Shown one piece after another: positions 1 through 11,800 of a stretch of 64,000 bases of DNA. Made by a program: the position numbers and the translations under genes. The DNA is from Corbicula japonica (taxonomy: Eukaryota > Mollusca > Bivalvia > Venerida > Cyrenidae). The stretch spans positions 434,001 to 498,000 of the forward strand of contig JAZAYU010000015.1 of NCBI GenBank assembly GCA_038501625.1. The letters run 5' to 3'. The notes under the pieces are model-generated. The model had not been told where the DNA came from. It did not search any database and worked only from the letters and a program-made list of their open reading frames with translations. Each line of letters begins with the position of its first letter. Position 1 is the first letter of the stretch.

Positions 1-137
1 ATTTGTATTATTATTTTTCAGAGAATATTTATTTCCTAAATATAACCCAAATTTTATTTAATTCATAATATACATCTTTCTAAATATTTATAGTGATTTT
101 TTTTATATTTGTGGATTACTAAATTTCATGGATTTAA

Positions 138-473
138 TAGACTGATCAACACATCAGTTGAACCTTCTGGGCCATCTGATCAGGATCTAAACTGTTCACT
201 TTGGATTCATTACTTATTTCTGACAAAGATGTGGCCGGCAGAGATACTGATCAGACAGTACTATGCCCAAGGTTATAAAACTGAGCATGGAAACCAGTCT
301 CAAATCTCAAGCATCTGATTGGCTGAAATGGCGACTGGTCGCCATTTCAGCCAATCAGATGCTTGAGATTTGAGACTGGTTTCCATGCTCAGTTTTATAA
401 CCTTCAGACCAGATGTGTTGGGTGATATCGATCTAAACTGATTGCACATGTGAGTAATGGAGTAAAGGGTTTA
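138..473 (+). mobile_element. Family B copy (B1) split by a palindrome
   Basis: Diverged copy of the TTAA-bounded double-hairpin element described at 50898-51139. The left hairpin (near 174-195) and the right end (near 430-473, AGTAAAGGGTTTAA) flank an inserted family A palindrome. Confidence 0.7.
265..409. mobile_element. Family A palindromic MITE (A1), nested
   Basis: Reference copy of family A: a nearly perfect inverted repeat. The left arm starts GCCCAAGGTTATAAAACTG and passes through CAAGCATCTGATTGGCTGAA; the centre is GCGACTGGTCGCC; the right arm mirrors it to CAGTTTTATAACCTT. About 145 bp, no coding capacity. It would fold into a single hairpin of about 70 bp. Inserted within family B copy B1. 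Confidence 0.88.
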
Positions 474-990
474 AAACCACTGTAAAATATAGAACTGTAC
501 ATAAACATTTAGATAAAAACAACCACAAATATAAGAAACCTCCGAAATGCTGTTTTACCAAAAATCACAAAATTTTGTGCTACAGAATATAAATAAAATC
601 AAAGTCCAAAGTTTTTTTATATAAAATTTATTAGAGCTACTAACTTCTGATAGAAAAAGTAAGTATTAGTACTTGTGTCTAATGGATGAAACAGGATAAG
701 AAGTTTCTAAACCACAACAGTAATAGTGACTTAACATGCTGGCCTAAATATGGTAAATGTAATTGAGAGTGCTTCAATTAATATTACTGGTATACTTCAT
801 AAGCACTTAATTGTGGTATGTTGACTAAGTAGTTTTTCTATTTTCGCACATAATTTAACTCAAAATTTATTACTATGGGAACTTTAATTAAGCATTACTA
901 TATAATTAAGCCACACTGTAGTATGTCAAAATTTAATGATCTTAGCAAGGGAGCAATGGTTCTAGTATCCCTATATAGGATTGTTATCTG
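474..990. other. AT-rich sequence, no gene seen
   Basis: No open frame with domain character, no recognisable repeat. Short AT runs only. Confidence 0.6.
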
Positions 991-1498
991 TTTGTGCAAT
1001 ATCTGGCCATATGGTATTTGTGCAATATCTGGCCATATGGTATTTGTGCAATATCTGGCCATATGGTATTTGTGCAATATCTGGCCATATGGTATTTGTG
1101 CAATATCTGGCCATATGGTATTTGTGCAATATCTGGCCATGTGATATTTTGTGCAATATCTGGCCATATTATATTTGTGCATTGTCTTGTCAAATTGTGT
1201 TCATGCAATATCTGGCCATATTATATTTGTGCATTGTCTTGTCAAATTGTGTTCATGCAATATCTGGCCATATTATATTTGTGCATTGTCTTGTCAAATT
1301 GTGTTCATGCAATATCTGGCCATATTATATTTGTGCATTGTCTTGTCAAATTGTGTTCATGCAATATCTGGCCATATTATATTTGTGCAATATCTGGTCA
1401 ATTAATGTTTTTTGCAATATCTAGTCAAATCATGTTTGTGCAATATTTTGTCAAAGGATGCTTGTACAATATCTGATCATATTATGTTTGTGCAATAT
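991..1498. repeat. 26-bp minisatellite with 52-bp higher-order units
   Basis: About six near-identical copies of TTTGTGCAATATCTGGCCAT + ATGGTA, then four 52-bp units in which a normal monomer alternates with a diverged one (GTGCATTGTCTTGTCAAATT), then decaying copies. Related decayed monomers recur at 1646-1733. Frames open across the array are by-products of the repeat. Confidence 0.93.
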
Positions 1499-1645
1499 GA
1501 CACCATTTAAAAAGTGAAAACCACTTGTAAATAAATAATAAAATTAATAAAAATGGTTAAAATATAATAAAAAATAAAACTAAAAGAAATGCAGATTTAA
1601 TAGATTTAGGATTAATAATATTTTGTAAATGTTGTGGTTAAAACT

Positions 1646-1733
1646 CATCATGTTTGTGCAATATCTGGTAAAATGATGTTTGTGCAACGTCTGGTGAAAT
1701 CATGTTTGTGCGATGTCTGGTAAAATCATGTTC
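1646..1733. repeat. Decayed outlier of the 26-bp array
   Basis: Three to four imperfect copies of ATCATGTTTGTGCAATATCT, separated from the main array by about 150 bp of AT-rich DNA. Confidence 0.75.
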
Positions 1734-1806
1734 AGTTCCGTGTGGTATCTGACAAAGATCATCAACCAGTCTCAGAACTGTAGCTTTTGTTTGGACCATT
1801 TGAAAA

Positions 1807-1880
1807 CTGATCTCAGTTTTAACCAATCAGATTCTTCAGATTTGAGACTGGTTTCCTGTTCTCCTTGATGATCTTGGGCT
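1807..1880. mobile_element. Family A right-arm fragment
   Basis: AACCAATCAGATTCTTCAGA and TTTGAGACTGGTTTCC match the right arm of the palindrome; the left arm is gone. Confidence 0.65.
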
Positions 1881-2160
1881 TGGATGTTTCTGTGGTCAAA
1901 CAGTAGAAAATTGTACTGCTATTCTTTATTAGTTTTTCTCTGTAACTCTGTTCACTTAAGATAAGACTAGAAAACAAGTGTTTCATGTCAGTTAATGGAT
2001 GAAAATAAATTAGGACTGATGTTGCATGTAGATACAGGTTCATTACAGTGAAATGCCCCATTGGTGAGATATAATTGGTGTCTGAGGCTGGTATTATACT
2101 GCATTACTGCATACTTGCACCAGCTGTAGCTTAAATTGCTAACAATCAGTGCATTCCTGT

Positions 2161-2304
2161 GCCCAAGGTTATAAAACTGAGCATGGAAACCAGTCTCAAA
2201 TCTCAAGCATCTGATTAGCTGAAATGGCGACTGGTCGCCACTCAGCCAATCAGATGCTTGAGATTTGAGACTGGTTTCCAATCTCAGTTTTATAACCTTC
2301 AAGC
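2161..2304. mobile_element. Family A palindromic MITE (A2)
   Basis: Complete copy: GCCCAAGGTTATAAAACTG to TTTTATAACCTTCAAGCC, centre GCGACTGGTCGCC. Confidence 0.88.
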
Positions 2305-2488
2305 CTGTTCCACTGAAACAAGAGAATGACAACTGCAATTTGATGAATTTAATGAATTTTGATAGAAAAGGTTGCAAATTGGGAGCATGCTCCATCATGA
2401 AATGTGAAAACATAGACAAAAATGAGGTCTGATGTGTATTCGAAGCACTTATTCTGATGTGTACAGAGACTTAAAATGTTAGTTTTTA

Positions 2489-2717
2489 TGCCCCCCATGA
2501 AGTGGGAGGCATATAGAGTTGCACTCGTCCGCATGTACATCTATACATCCATCTGTCTTTCTGTCCAAATGTCCCCCAATCTTGTGGCATCAACTCCTCA
2601 TAAACTATCCGGCGCATTTCTTTCAAACTTGCACAAATGATCAAGCAGTATGTGTAGATGATCATCATAAAGAAAGGATATTCTTGTGAACTTTTTTACC
2701 AGAGATATGGCCCTTTG
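2489..2717 (+). repeat. Hairpin-headed dispersed repeat fragment
   Basis: Begins with the hairpin TATGCCCCCCATGAAGTGGG/AGGCATATAG, then a CTGTCTTTCTGTCC stretch and the ATGGCCC motif. Same family as 28452-29140 and 29638-30583, truncated here. Confidence 0.65.
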
Positions 2718-2949
2718 TTTTTGTAGCAGTGAGAGCATCAGTGTCTGAATACACATTCTTGTCTTTACTGTGCTATATACAAGCTGTAATCTTTTTAAGG
2801 CATGTGTACAGCATTTGCCCCTACCCCTACCCCCATTCTCTGCCCCTGCCAACATTTGGATCTGTCAATGGCTTCTATGAAATATTTAACATGTCATCAT
2901 ATGGTATATTTAACCATTTCCTCCATATATACACAATTTTAAACATGCA

Positions 2950-3151
2950 CAACCAGTGTAGATCCAGATCAGCCAGCACATCTGTGCAGTCTGATCAGAA
3001 TCTGCAGTGGTCACATTTTGGTCAGAAATAACCTAACGAATCAGAGAGCAAAGAGTGCAGATCCTGATCAGATGGCACGGATGTGCTGGCTTATCTGATT
3101 CTGCACTGTTCACCCACGCAATAAAGGTATGTCTATGGACGAAAGGGTTAA
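2950..3151 (-). mobile_element. Family B copy (B2), minus orientation
   Basis: Both hairpins are recognisable (GTGTAGATCCAGATCAGCC; GTGCAGATCCTGATCAGATG) with the reversed spacer GTCAGAAATAACCTAACGA; ends GAAAGGGTTAA. Confidence 0.8.
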
Positions 3152-3987
3152 AGGAAAAGAAAATCATTTTGAAATGTTTACTAAAGATTCTTTAATAATG
3201 TGGGTGACTAATTTTCATGCATGGGCAGATTCCTATGAATTGTTGCTACTCCGTAGGATAACACATATATCCAATAGGAAATAGCTTATTTTCCATGGGC
3301 AACAACAGTACACACATATCCACCAATATGTGTTTAAAGCCCCAGTCCTAAACTTCAGTAAAAATATATTATTGAAAAATCATATTTGTCCATATAGACT
3401 CCAATATATAAACTCTCTAACAGAACACAAGACGAGGTCCGATCGAATTCTTTCTTACAGACGGGATTTTCAATGATATTGTTGAATTATAGTTAACAAA
3501 CTTTTAAGAAGCTAAATATAATGGAGCTATATTTAGCACCGACGAGGAGACCACTTCATGCACGATCTCGATTTCTGTGATGTTTCGGAAATCCTACTTT
3601 CGCTTTTAGTCGCGCAGACCAAATATATTTTAGTAAATTAAAATTTTATTAGCCCAAACTAATGCTGCAAATTTGTGCCTATAGTTCCAAATACATGTAA
3701 TATTTCATACAAGAGCGGGTTAAATTGCAGTAATCCGCTTTAAATGGTTTCATATTCAGTACAATCTCAAACTAAACCCATCTTACAGTAGTCCATGATC
3801 AAAGGGAAGATTTTAATGGAACTTAAGTTTATTATGTGGCAAATGAAATAAATTAATGTTATCATAAAAGTACATTTTTCAAAAAGACAGTGGCCTTAGT
3901 GTGTTGTTTACCTGCATCTCTCCAGGATATTGATTTGTCATCAATTCAGGTGGTTTTTTTCAATCAATACTGATTAGGGACACCAGT
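3152..3987. other. Unique-looking sequence, no gene seen
   Basis: No domain-bearing frame or recognised repeat. It lies 5' of the receptor gene, so an upstream non-coding exon or promoter could be here, but I see no decisive signal. Confidence 0.5.
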
Positions 3988-4133
3988 GCCCAAGGTTATA
4001 AAACTGAGCATGGAAACCAGTCTCAAATGTCAAGCATCTGATTGGCTGAAATGGCGACCAGTCGCCATTACAGCCAATCAGATGCTTGACATTTGAGACT
4101 GGTTTCCAATCTCAGCTTTATAACCTTGGAGCC
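3988..4133. mobile_element. Family A palindromic MITE (A3)
   Basis: Complete copy; both arms read CAAATGTCAAGC instead of CAAATCTCAAGC, a matched change in both arms that fits copying from the partner arm or a subfamily. Confidence 0.87.
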
Positions 4134-4719
4134 TGGAATTCTCTGGATACATAAGTCTATTAGAAATATTGTGAGGAAATTATTGATTCCCAGGGATTTC
4201 TTTATTATTCCAACTGTTATTTGTGGAACTGGTATTAAAATCTATCATAGAGGCAGAAACATGTAAATATTTTATTTTAGTTAATTTCAAATAATTTTTT
4301 TAAAAATTAAAAAGTTTTATTATTATAATTTGAAGTGCAAGCTTGACAAATTTTAGACTGAAATGTTTTGAAACATACAAAAATCTAAATTATTACAGCT
4401 TTTTGATGAAATTTAAATAAACTGATGTGACAAAATAAAGTTTTTGTTTAAAGATGGGTTTTCAGCATGGTTTATGGTTGTAGATAAATGTTACTCATTC
4501 CAGTTAAAATTTTAAGTTGTTTAAATTACATTTTGACATAAATTTAGTAGTTTTGAACAGCTCTTACTTCATTCTGCTAAGAATACAAAAATAATGTACA
4601 GAAACCCAAAACCATGAAGCTTCGACCCTCTAAGCTATAAAGCTTCTGGTAGTCTTTAAAATACATAAAAATAATTATAGTTTTTAATATTGTTTTGAAC
4701 TGTGTCATGTTTGTATAAT

Positions 4720-4944
4720 CCTTAGCCCTTCACTCCATATATATATATTTATATATTTCTTGGGAAACAGTGTAGATCAAAATTAGCCGGCACATCTGTG
4801 CCATCTGATCAGGATCTACACTGTTCACTTTAAGATTCATTAGGTTTCAAGCTGACCAAGATGCAACCAATGTAGATCCTGATCAGATTGCACAGATGTG
4901 CTGGCTGATCTGGATCTTAACTGGTCACCCATGTGATAAAAGGC
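4720..4944 (+). mobile_element. Family B copy (B3)
   Basis: Left end CCCTTCACTCCATATATA, two hairpins with GCCGGCACATCTGTGCCATC and GATTGCACAGATGTGCTGGC, right end decayed. Confidence 0.78.
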
Positions 4945-5024
4945 AAATATTATGGAGTGCAGAGTTATGGGCCTTGGTTAAATCTCAGTTGTATCCCGAG
5001 TATATTCACAGCGGGCTGCAGTCT

Positions 5025-5110
5025 GATAAGGATCAACACTGTACACTTGTTTGTCAGAAATATCCAAGCAGCTAGTGTAGATCCTGATCAGACTGCACAG
5101 ATATGTAGCA
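5025..5110. mobile_element. Family B fragment
   Basis: Partial hairpins (GTCTGATAAGGATCAACACT; GTGTAGATCCTGATCAGACT) without clear ends. Confidence 0.6.
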
Positions 5111-5139
5111 GATTTAAGTCATATCCTTAGATTGTAGGT

Positions 5140-5387
5140 TAACCCTTTCCTGTACAGATACAACTTTGTTGCTAGGGCGAACAGTTTAGATCCAGATCAG
5201 CTGGCATATCCGTGCCATCTGATCAGGATCTAAACTGTTCACTTTTTGATTCATTAGGTTATTTCTGACCAAAATGCGACCAGTGCAAATCCTGATTAGA
5301 CGGCAGGGATGTGCTGGCTGATCTGGATTTACACTGGTCGCACATGCGTAAAAATGTGTACCGGTATATATCAAGGAAACGGTTAAA
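5140..5387 (+). mobile_element. Family B copy (B5), near complete
   Basis: TTAACCCTTTCCTGTACAGA to AAGGAAACGGTTAA with both hairpins and the GATTCATTAGGTTATTTCTG spacer. Confidence 0.88.
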
Positions 5388-5483
5388 GTTCTTTACTCAC
5401 TTTATGTTTGTCTGAATATTAAATAGTTCTGCTGCTACTTGGAGTCATTCTCAAAATCAAAAGGTTTTGATCGTTAGTTAGGT

Positions 5484-5545
5484 AAGTCTCAGTTTAAATC
5501 AATCAGCTACTGAGGATTGGAGACTGGTCTCAGTTTTTTGATACA
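5484..5545. mobile_element. Shrunken family A remnant
   Basis: CTCAGTTTAAATCAATCAGC followed by GAGACTGGTCTCAGTTTTTT keeps traces of both arms. Confidence 0.5.
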
Positions 5546-5769
5546 GGTGTGTGTGTTTTATTCTTAAATGAAATAAAAGGTACTTTTTCAAAACTGTGAT
5601 TGCCTCAATCTAGGTCCAATTTTTAAGAGAAGTGTCACATTTTGTTGTAATTAATGTTGAATTTAAAGCTTCATTTGAGGACATTTGTGGTCTGAAGTGG
5701 TTAGAAATGTATGAAACAGATAGCTATGCTTAGTAAGTATGGATGGTTATATTATGTTATATATTACAG

Positions 5770-5861
5770 GTGTGTAGTGTTGCAGTGAAGGGAGGAAGAT
5801 ATGGAACAGGTTTTCATCCTCTTTGTGGTCACCATCTACACCCTCATCAGTCTTATCTCAG
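5770..5861 (+). CDS. Receptor exon 1: 5' UTR end, start codon, signal peptide
   Basis: The ATG at 5801 opens MEQVFILFVVTIYTLISLIS, a short hydrophobic stretch typical of a signal peptide. An in-frame TGA at 5786-5788 supports this start. A plausible acceptor (TTACAG) ends at 5769, so an upstream non-coding exon and the promoter probably lie further 5' and were not identified. The donor is GTACAC after 5861, phase 1. Confidence 0.8.
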
Positions 5862-8800
5862 GTACACTTGTTTATTGTTTTATGTTTCTATAATTTAATG
5901 TGAATTTCAGCAGAAAGTGACAATGGCTGTCAGTAAGTTTCAGCAGAATGTGGCAATGGCTGTCACTGAATTTCAACAGAACAAAGCCATAGATGTCAAT
6001 GAATTTTGGCAGAATGTAACAATGGCTATCAGTGAATTTCAGTAGAATGTAACCATGGCTGTCAGTGAATTTCAGTAGAATGTAACCATGGCTGTCAGTG
6101 AATTTCAGTAGAATGTAACCATGGCTATCAGTGAATTTCAGTAGAATGTAACCATGGCTATCAGTGAATTTCAGTAGAATGTAACCATGGCTGTCAGTGA
6201 ATTTCAGTAGAATGTAACCATGGCTATCAGTGAATTTCAGTAGAATGTAACCATGGCTATCAGTGAATTTCAGTAGAATGTAACCATGGCTATCAGTGAA
6301 TTTCAGTAGAATGTAACGATAGCTGTCGGTGAATTTCAGTAGAATGTAACCATGGCTGTCAGTGAATTTCAGTAGAATGTAACCATGGCTATCAGTGAAT
6401 TTCAGTAGAATGTAACCATGGCTGTCGGTGAATTTCAGTAGAATGTAACCATGGCTATCAGTGAATTTCAGTAGAATGTAACCATGGCTATCAGTGAATT
6501 TCAGTAGAATGTAACCATGGCTGTCGGTGAATTTCAGTAGAATGTAACCATGGCTGTCAGTGAATTTCAGTAGAATGTAACCATGGCTGTCGGTGAATTT
6601 CAGTAGAATGTAACCATGGCTGTCAGTGAATTTCAGTAGAATGTAACCATGGCTGTCAGTGAATTTCAATAGAATGTAACCATGGCTGTCAGTGAATTTC
6701 AGTAGAATGTAGCCATGGCTGTCAGTGAATTTCAGTAGAATGTAACCATGGCTGTCAGTGAATTTCAGTAGAATGTAACCATTGCTGATAGTAAATTTCA
6801 GTAGAATGTAACCATGGCTGCCAGTGAATTTCAGTAGAATGTAACGATAGCTGCCAGTGAATTTCAGTAGAATGTAACCATGGCTGTCAGTGAATTTCAG
6901 TAGAATGTAACGATAGCTGTCAGTGAATTTCAGTAGAATGTAACCATGGCTGTCAGTGAATTTCAGTAGAATGTAACCATGGCTGTCAGTGAATTTCAGT
7001 AAAATGTAACCATGGCTGTCAGTGAATTTCAGTAGAATGTAACGATAGCTGTCAGTGAATTTCAGTAGAATACTCTTTAAGTGCTGTCTGATCAGGGTCG
7101 ACACTTCATGCTGGTTAGTCAAAGGAAGGCAGGTTAAGGATGATAACTAGTTGTTATCAATGAAATTAAAAGTTTGAAAACGTTTATAATACAGAAAATT
7201 CATACAAGCAAGTATGTGTTTATCTTTCCCTTCCCCTGTTCTATCTCCCCCACTTTCAACCCCACCCAAATAAAGAAAATTAAAACCAACAATGCAAAAA
7301 TCTGGAATTCTTAGGTTAAGCATATGATATTGTATATGTAAAAAATACAATAATAAAATTTTCAACAATAGCAAAAGTTTATTGCTGCTGTTAACAAACT
7401 GTTATTTTGCCATTATTTTGATCTTGTTGCATTTCTGTTATTCTAGGTCTGAAGTTCATTACTGAGCCATCAAACAAAGTTGTTGTCCTTTCTCAGGAAG
7501 TCTGGTGGTCCTGTCAGGCTACTGATGACACATACCCATTGAAATACAGGTATGGTAGAGGTTTTATAGCTGAAATGATCTACTGTACTGTGATCTGTTT
7601 GAGTTTTAAAATCTTCTTTGCCAATTAAAGACTTATATTTCTTCCAGTGCAGTTTAATGTAAACTTAGAGTGGCATATCTGTGCCACCTGATTAGGATCT
7701 ACACTATTTCGATATTCATTTTGTTATTTCTGACCAACTGTGTAGGTCAGATCAGTGTCCAAGGTTATAAAACTGAGCATGGAAACCTGCAGTCTCAAAT
7801 CTCAAGCATCTGATTGGCTGAAATGGCAACCAATCAGATGCTTGAGATTTGAGACTGGTTTCCATGCTCAGTTTTATAACCTTGGGCACAGATGACACAG
7901 ATGAATCTAAATTAAATTGCATATACATGTATTAGGATTAATGGGTTAATTTAAGAAATAGAAATTGTGTATTTGTATTTCATGGTGAGCTTTTGTGATC
8001 GCCTGATGTCCGTCGTCCGTCCGTGCGTGCGTCCGTCGTCAACTTTTTCTTCAAACGACTTCTTCTCCTGAACTCCTGGGCCAATCTTGCTGAAACTTGG
8101 CAGGAATGTTACTTGCATGAACTTTACCAAAATTGTTCAAATGGTTCCAGTCCATTGCCTATCTAGGTCACCGAGGTTAAAAATAGATTTTGAACATGAA
8201 ATTTTTAAAAATCTTCTTCTCTGAAACCGTAAGGCCTAGAACTTTGATATTTGCTGTGTAGCATCACCAAGTGGTCCTCAACCAAGATTGTTCAAATTAT
8301 AGCCCTGGGGTCAAAATTGGCCCCGCCCCAGGGGTCACTTCATTTGACATAGACTTATATAGGAAAAACTTTAAAAATCTTCTTGTCTGAAACCACAAGG
8401 CCTAGAGCTTAGATGTTTGGCATTTAGAACCCTCTAGTGGAACTCTACAAAGATTGTTCAAATTATTTCCCTGGGGTCAAATTGGCCCCTCCCCAGGGGT
8501 CACTTCATTTGACATAGACTTATATAGGAAAAACTTTAAAAATCTTCTTGTCTGAAACCACAAGGCCTAGAGCTTAGATATTTGGCATTTAGCATCCTCT
8601 AGTGGAACTCTACAAAGTTTGTTCAAATTATTTCCCTGGGGTCAAAATTGGCCCCGCCCCAGGGGTCACTTCATTTTGCATAGACTTATATAGGAAAAAC
8701 TTAAAAAATCCTCTTGTCTGAAACCACAAGGCCTAGAGCTTAGATATTAGGCATTTAGAACCCTCTAGTGGAACTCTACAAAGATTGTTCAAATTATAGC

Positions 8801-11800
8801 CCTGGGGTCAAAATTGGCCCCGCCCCAGGGGTCACTTCATTTTACATAGACTTATATAGGAAAAACTTTAAAAATCTTCTTGTCTGAAACCACAAGGCCT
8901 AGAGCTTAGATATTTGGCGTTTAGCATCCTCTAGTGGAACTCTACAAAGTTTGTTCAAATTAATTCCCTGGGGTCAAAATTGGCCCTGCCCTAGGGGTCA
9001 CTTCATTTTGCATAGACTTATATAGGAAAAACTTTAAAAATCTTCTTGTCTAAAACCACAAGGCCTAGAGCTTAGATATTTGGCATTTAGCATCCTCTAG
9101 TAGAACTCTACAAAGAGTGTTCAAATTATTTCCCAGGGGTCAAAATTGGCCCCGCCCCAGGGGTCACTTCATTTTATATAGACTTGTATAGGAAAAACTT
9201 TAAAAATCTTCTTGTCTGAAACCACAAGCTGAGAGTACTTTTGTACTCAGGTGAGCGATATAGGGCCATCATGGCCCTCTTGTCTTAGGAAGTACTTCTG
9301 TAAAATGTTTGTTCATGGCATGTATATTGTTAAGTATGATCATAGAGCAACTATTACTACTTCAAAGTGTTTATTCCTAGAGTATTGCAATGTGTTACTT
9401 CTAATCAATAGAAATCCAATTATGTATGTTCTGTGCATTCACCTGGTGATAGATTAATTAAATCTAATCAATTCATTAAAGCGCCCTACTCATGCTGTGA
9501 TGTAAGATTTAGCAGCAGCCATCAATTGTTCTATAAATACATCACAATTATTGTGATTGAACCTTTACTCCATGAGATATGGCTGTTGTCTGATCCAAAC
9601 CTTTACTCCATGAGATATGGCTGTTATCTGATCCAAACCTTTACTCCATGAGATATGGCTGTTGTCTGATCCAAACCTTTACTCCCTATGGCTGTTGTCT
9701 GATCCAAACCTTTACTCCATGAGATATGGCTGTTGTCTGATCCAAACCTTTACTCCATGAGATATGGCTGTTGTCTGATCCATACCTTTACTCCATGAGA
9801 TATGGCTGTTGTCTGATCCAAACCTTTACTCCATGAGATATGGCTGTTGTCTGATCCAAACCTTTACTCCACGAGATATGGCTGTTGTCTGATCCAAACC
9901 TTTACTCCCTATGGCTGTTGTCTGATCCAAACCTTTACTCCATGAGATATGGCTGTTGTCTGATCCAAACCTTTACTCCACGAGATATGGCTGTTGTCTG
10001 ATCCAAACCTTTACTCCATGAGATATGGCTGTTGTCTGATCCAAACCTTTACTCCACGAGGTATGGCTGTTGTCTGATCCAAACCTTTACTCCACGAGAT
10101 ATGGCTGTTGTCTGATCCAAACCTTTACTCCATGAGATATGGCTGTTGTCTGATCCAAACCTTTACTCCCTATGGCTGTTGTCTGATCCAAACCTTTACT
10201 CCCTATGGCTGTTGTCTGATCCAAACCTTTACTCCACGAGATATGGCTGTTGTCTGATCCAAACCTTTACTCCCTATGGCTGTTGTCTGATCCAAACCTT
10301 TACTCCATGAGATATGGCTGTTGTCTGATCCAAACCTTTACTCCACGAGATATGGCTGTTGTCTGATCCAAACCTTTACTCCCTATGGCTGTTGTCTGAT
10401 CCAAACCTTTACTCCATGAGGTATGGCTGTTGTCTGATCCAAACCTTTACTCCATGAGGTATGGCTGTTGTCTGATCCAAACCTTTACTCCACGAGATAT
10501 GGCTGTTGTCTGATCCAAACCTTTACTCCCTATGGCTGTTGTCTGATCCAAACCTTTACTCCATGAGATATGGCTGTTGTCTGATCCAAACCTTTACTCC
10601 ATGAGGTATGGCTGTTGTCTGATCCAAACCTTTACTCCATGAGATATGGCTGTTGTCTGATCCAAACCTTTACTCCATGAGATATGGCTGTTGTCTGATC
10701 CAAACCTTTACTCCATGAGGTATGGCTGTTGTCTGATCCAAACCTTTACTCCATGAGGTATGGCTGTTGTCTGATCCAAACCTTTACTCCACGAGATATG
10801 GCTGTTGTCTGAACCAAACCTTTACTCCACGAGATATGGCTGTTGTCTGATCCAAACCTTTACTCCATGAGATATGGCTGTTGTCTGATCCAAACCTTTA
10901 CTCCCTATGGCTGTTGTCTGATCCAAACCTTTACTCCACGAGATATGGCTGTTGTCTGATCCAAACCTTTACTCCCTATGGCTGTTGTCTGATCCAAACC
11001 TTTACTCCCTATGGCTGTTGTCTGATCCAAACCTTTACTCCATGAGATATGGCTGTTGTCTGATCCAAACCTTTACTCCCTATGGCTGTTGTCTGATCCA
11101 AACCTTTACTCCCTATGGCTGTTGTCTGATCCAAACCTTTACTCCCTATGGCTGTTGTCTGATCCAAACCTTTACTCCATGAGATATGGCTGTTGTCTGA
11201 TCCAAACCTTTACTCCACGAGATATGGCTGTTGTCTGATCCAAACCTTTACTCCATGAGATATGGCTGTTGTCTGATCCAAACCTTTACTCCATGAGGTA
11301 TGGCTGTTGTCTGATCCAAACCTTTACTCCATGAGGTATGGCTGTTGTCTGATCCAAACTTTTATTCCATGAGATATGGCTGTTGTCTGATCCAAACCTT
11401 TACTCCATGATGTATGGCTGTTGTCTGATCCAAACCTTTACTCCATGATGTATGGCTGTTGTCTGATCCAAATCTTTACTCCATGAGATATGGCTGTTGT
11501 CTGAACCAAATCTTTACTCCATGAGATATGGCTGTTGTCTGATCCAAACCTTTACTCCGTGAGATATGGCTGTTGTCTGATCCAAACCTTTACTCCACGA
11601 GATATGGCTGTTGTCTGATCCAAACCTTTACTCCATGAGATATGGCTGTTGTCTGATCCAAACCTTTACTCCATGAGGTATGGCTGTTGTCTGATCCAAA
11701 TCTTTACTCCATGAGTTATGGCTGTTGTCTGATCTAAACCTTTACTCCATGAGGTATGGCTGTTGTCTGATCCAAACCTTTACTCTGTGAGATATGGCTG

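Noticed and set aside
898..1476. Overlapping frames up to 160 codons in the 26-bp array
   Set aside because: Repeat artefacts on both strands.
1988..2419. 143-codon minus-strand frame
   Set aside because: Mostly family A palindrome read through in translation.
5872..7122. 416-codon open frame on the minus strand
   Set aside because: It is the 33-bp minisatellite read in a stop-free frame; the product is only an 11-residue repeat and the region is intronic on the other strand.
10952..11238. Open frames of 60-76 codons in the 38/33-bp array
   Set aside because: By-product of the tandem units; no start context or flanking exon.
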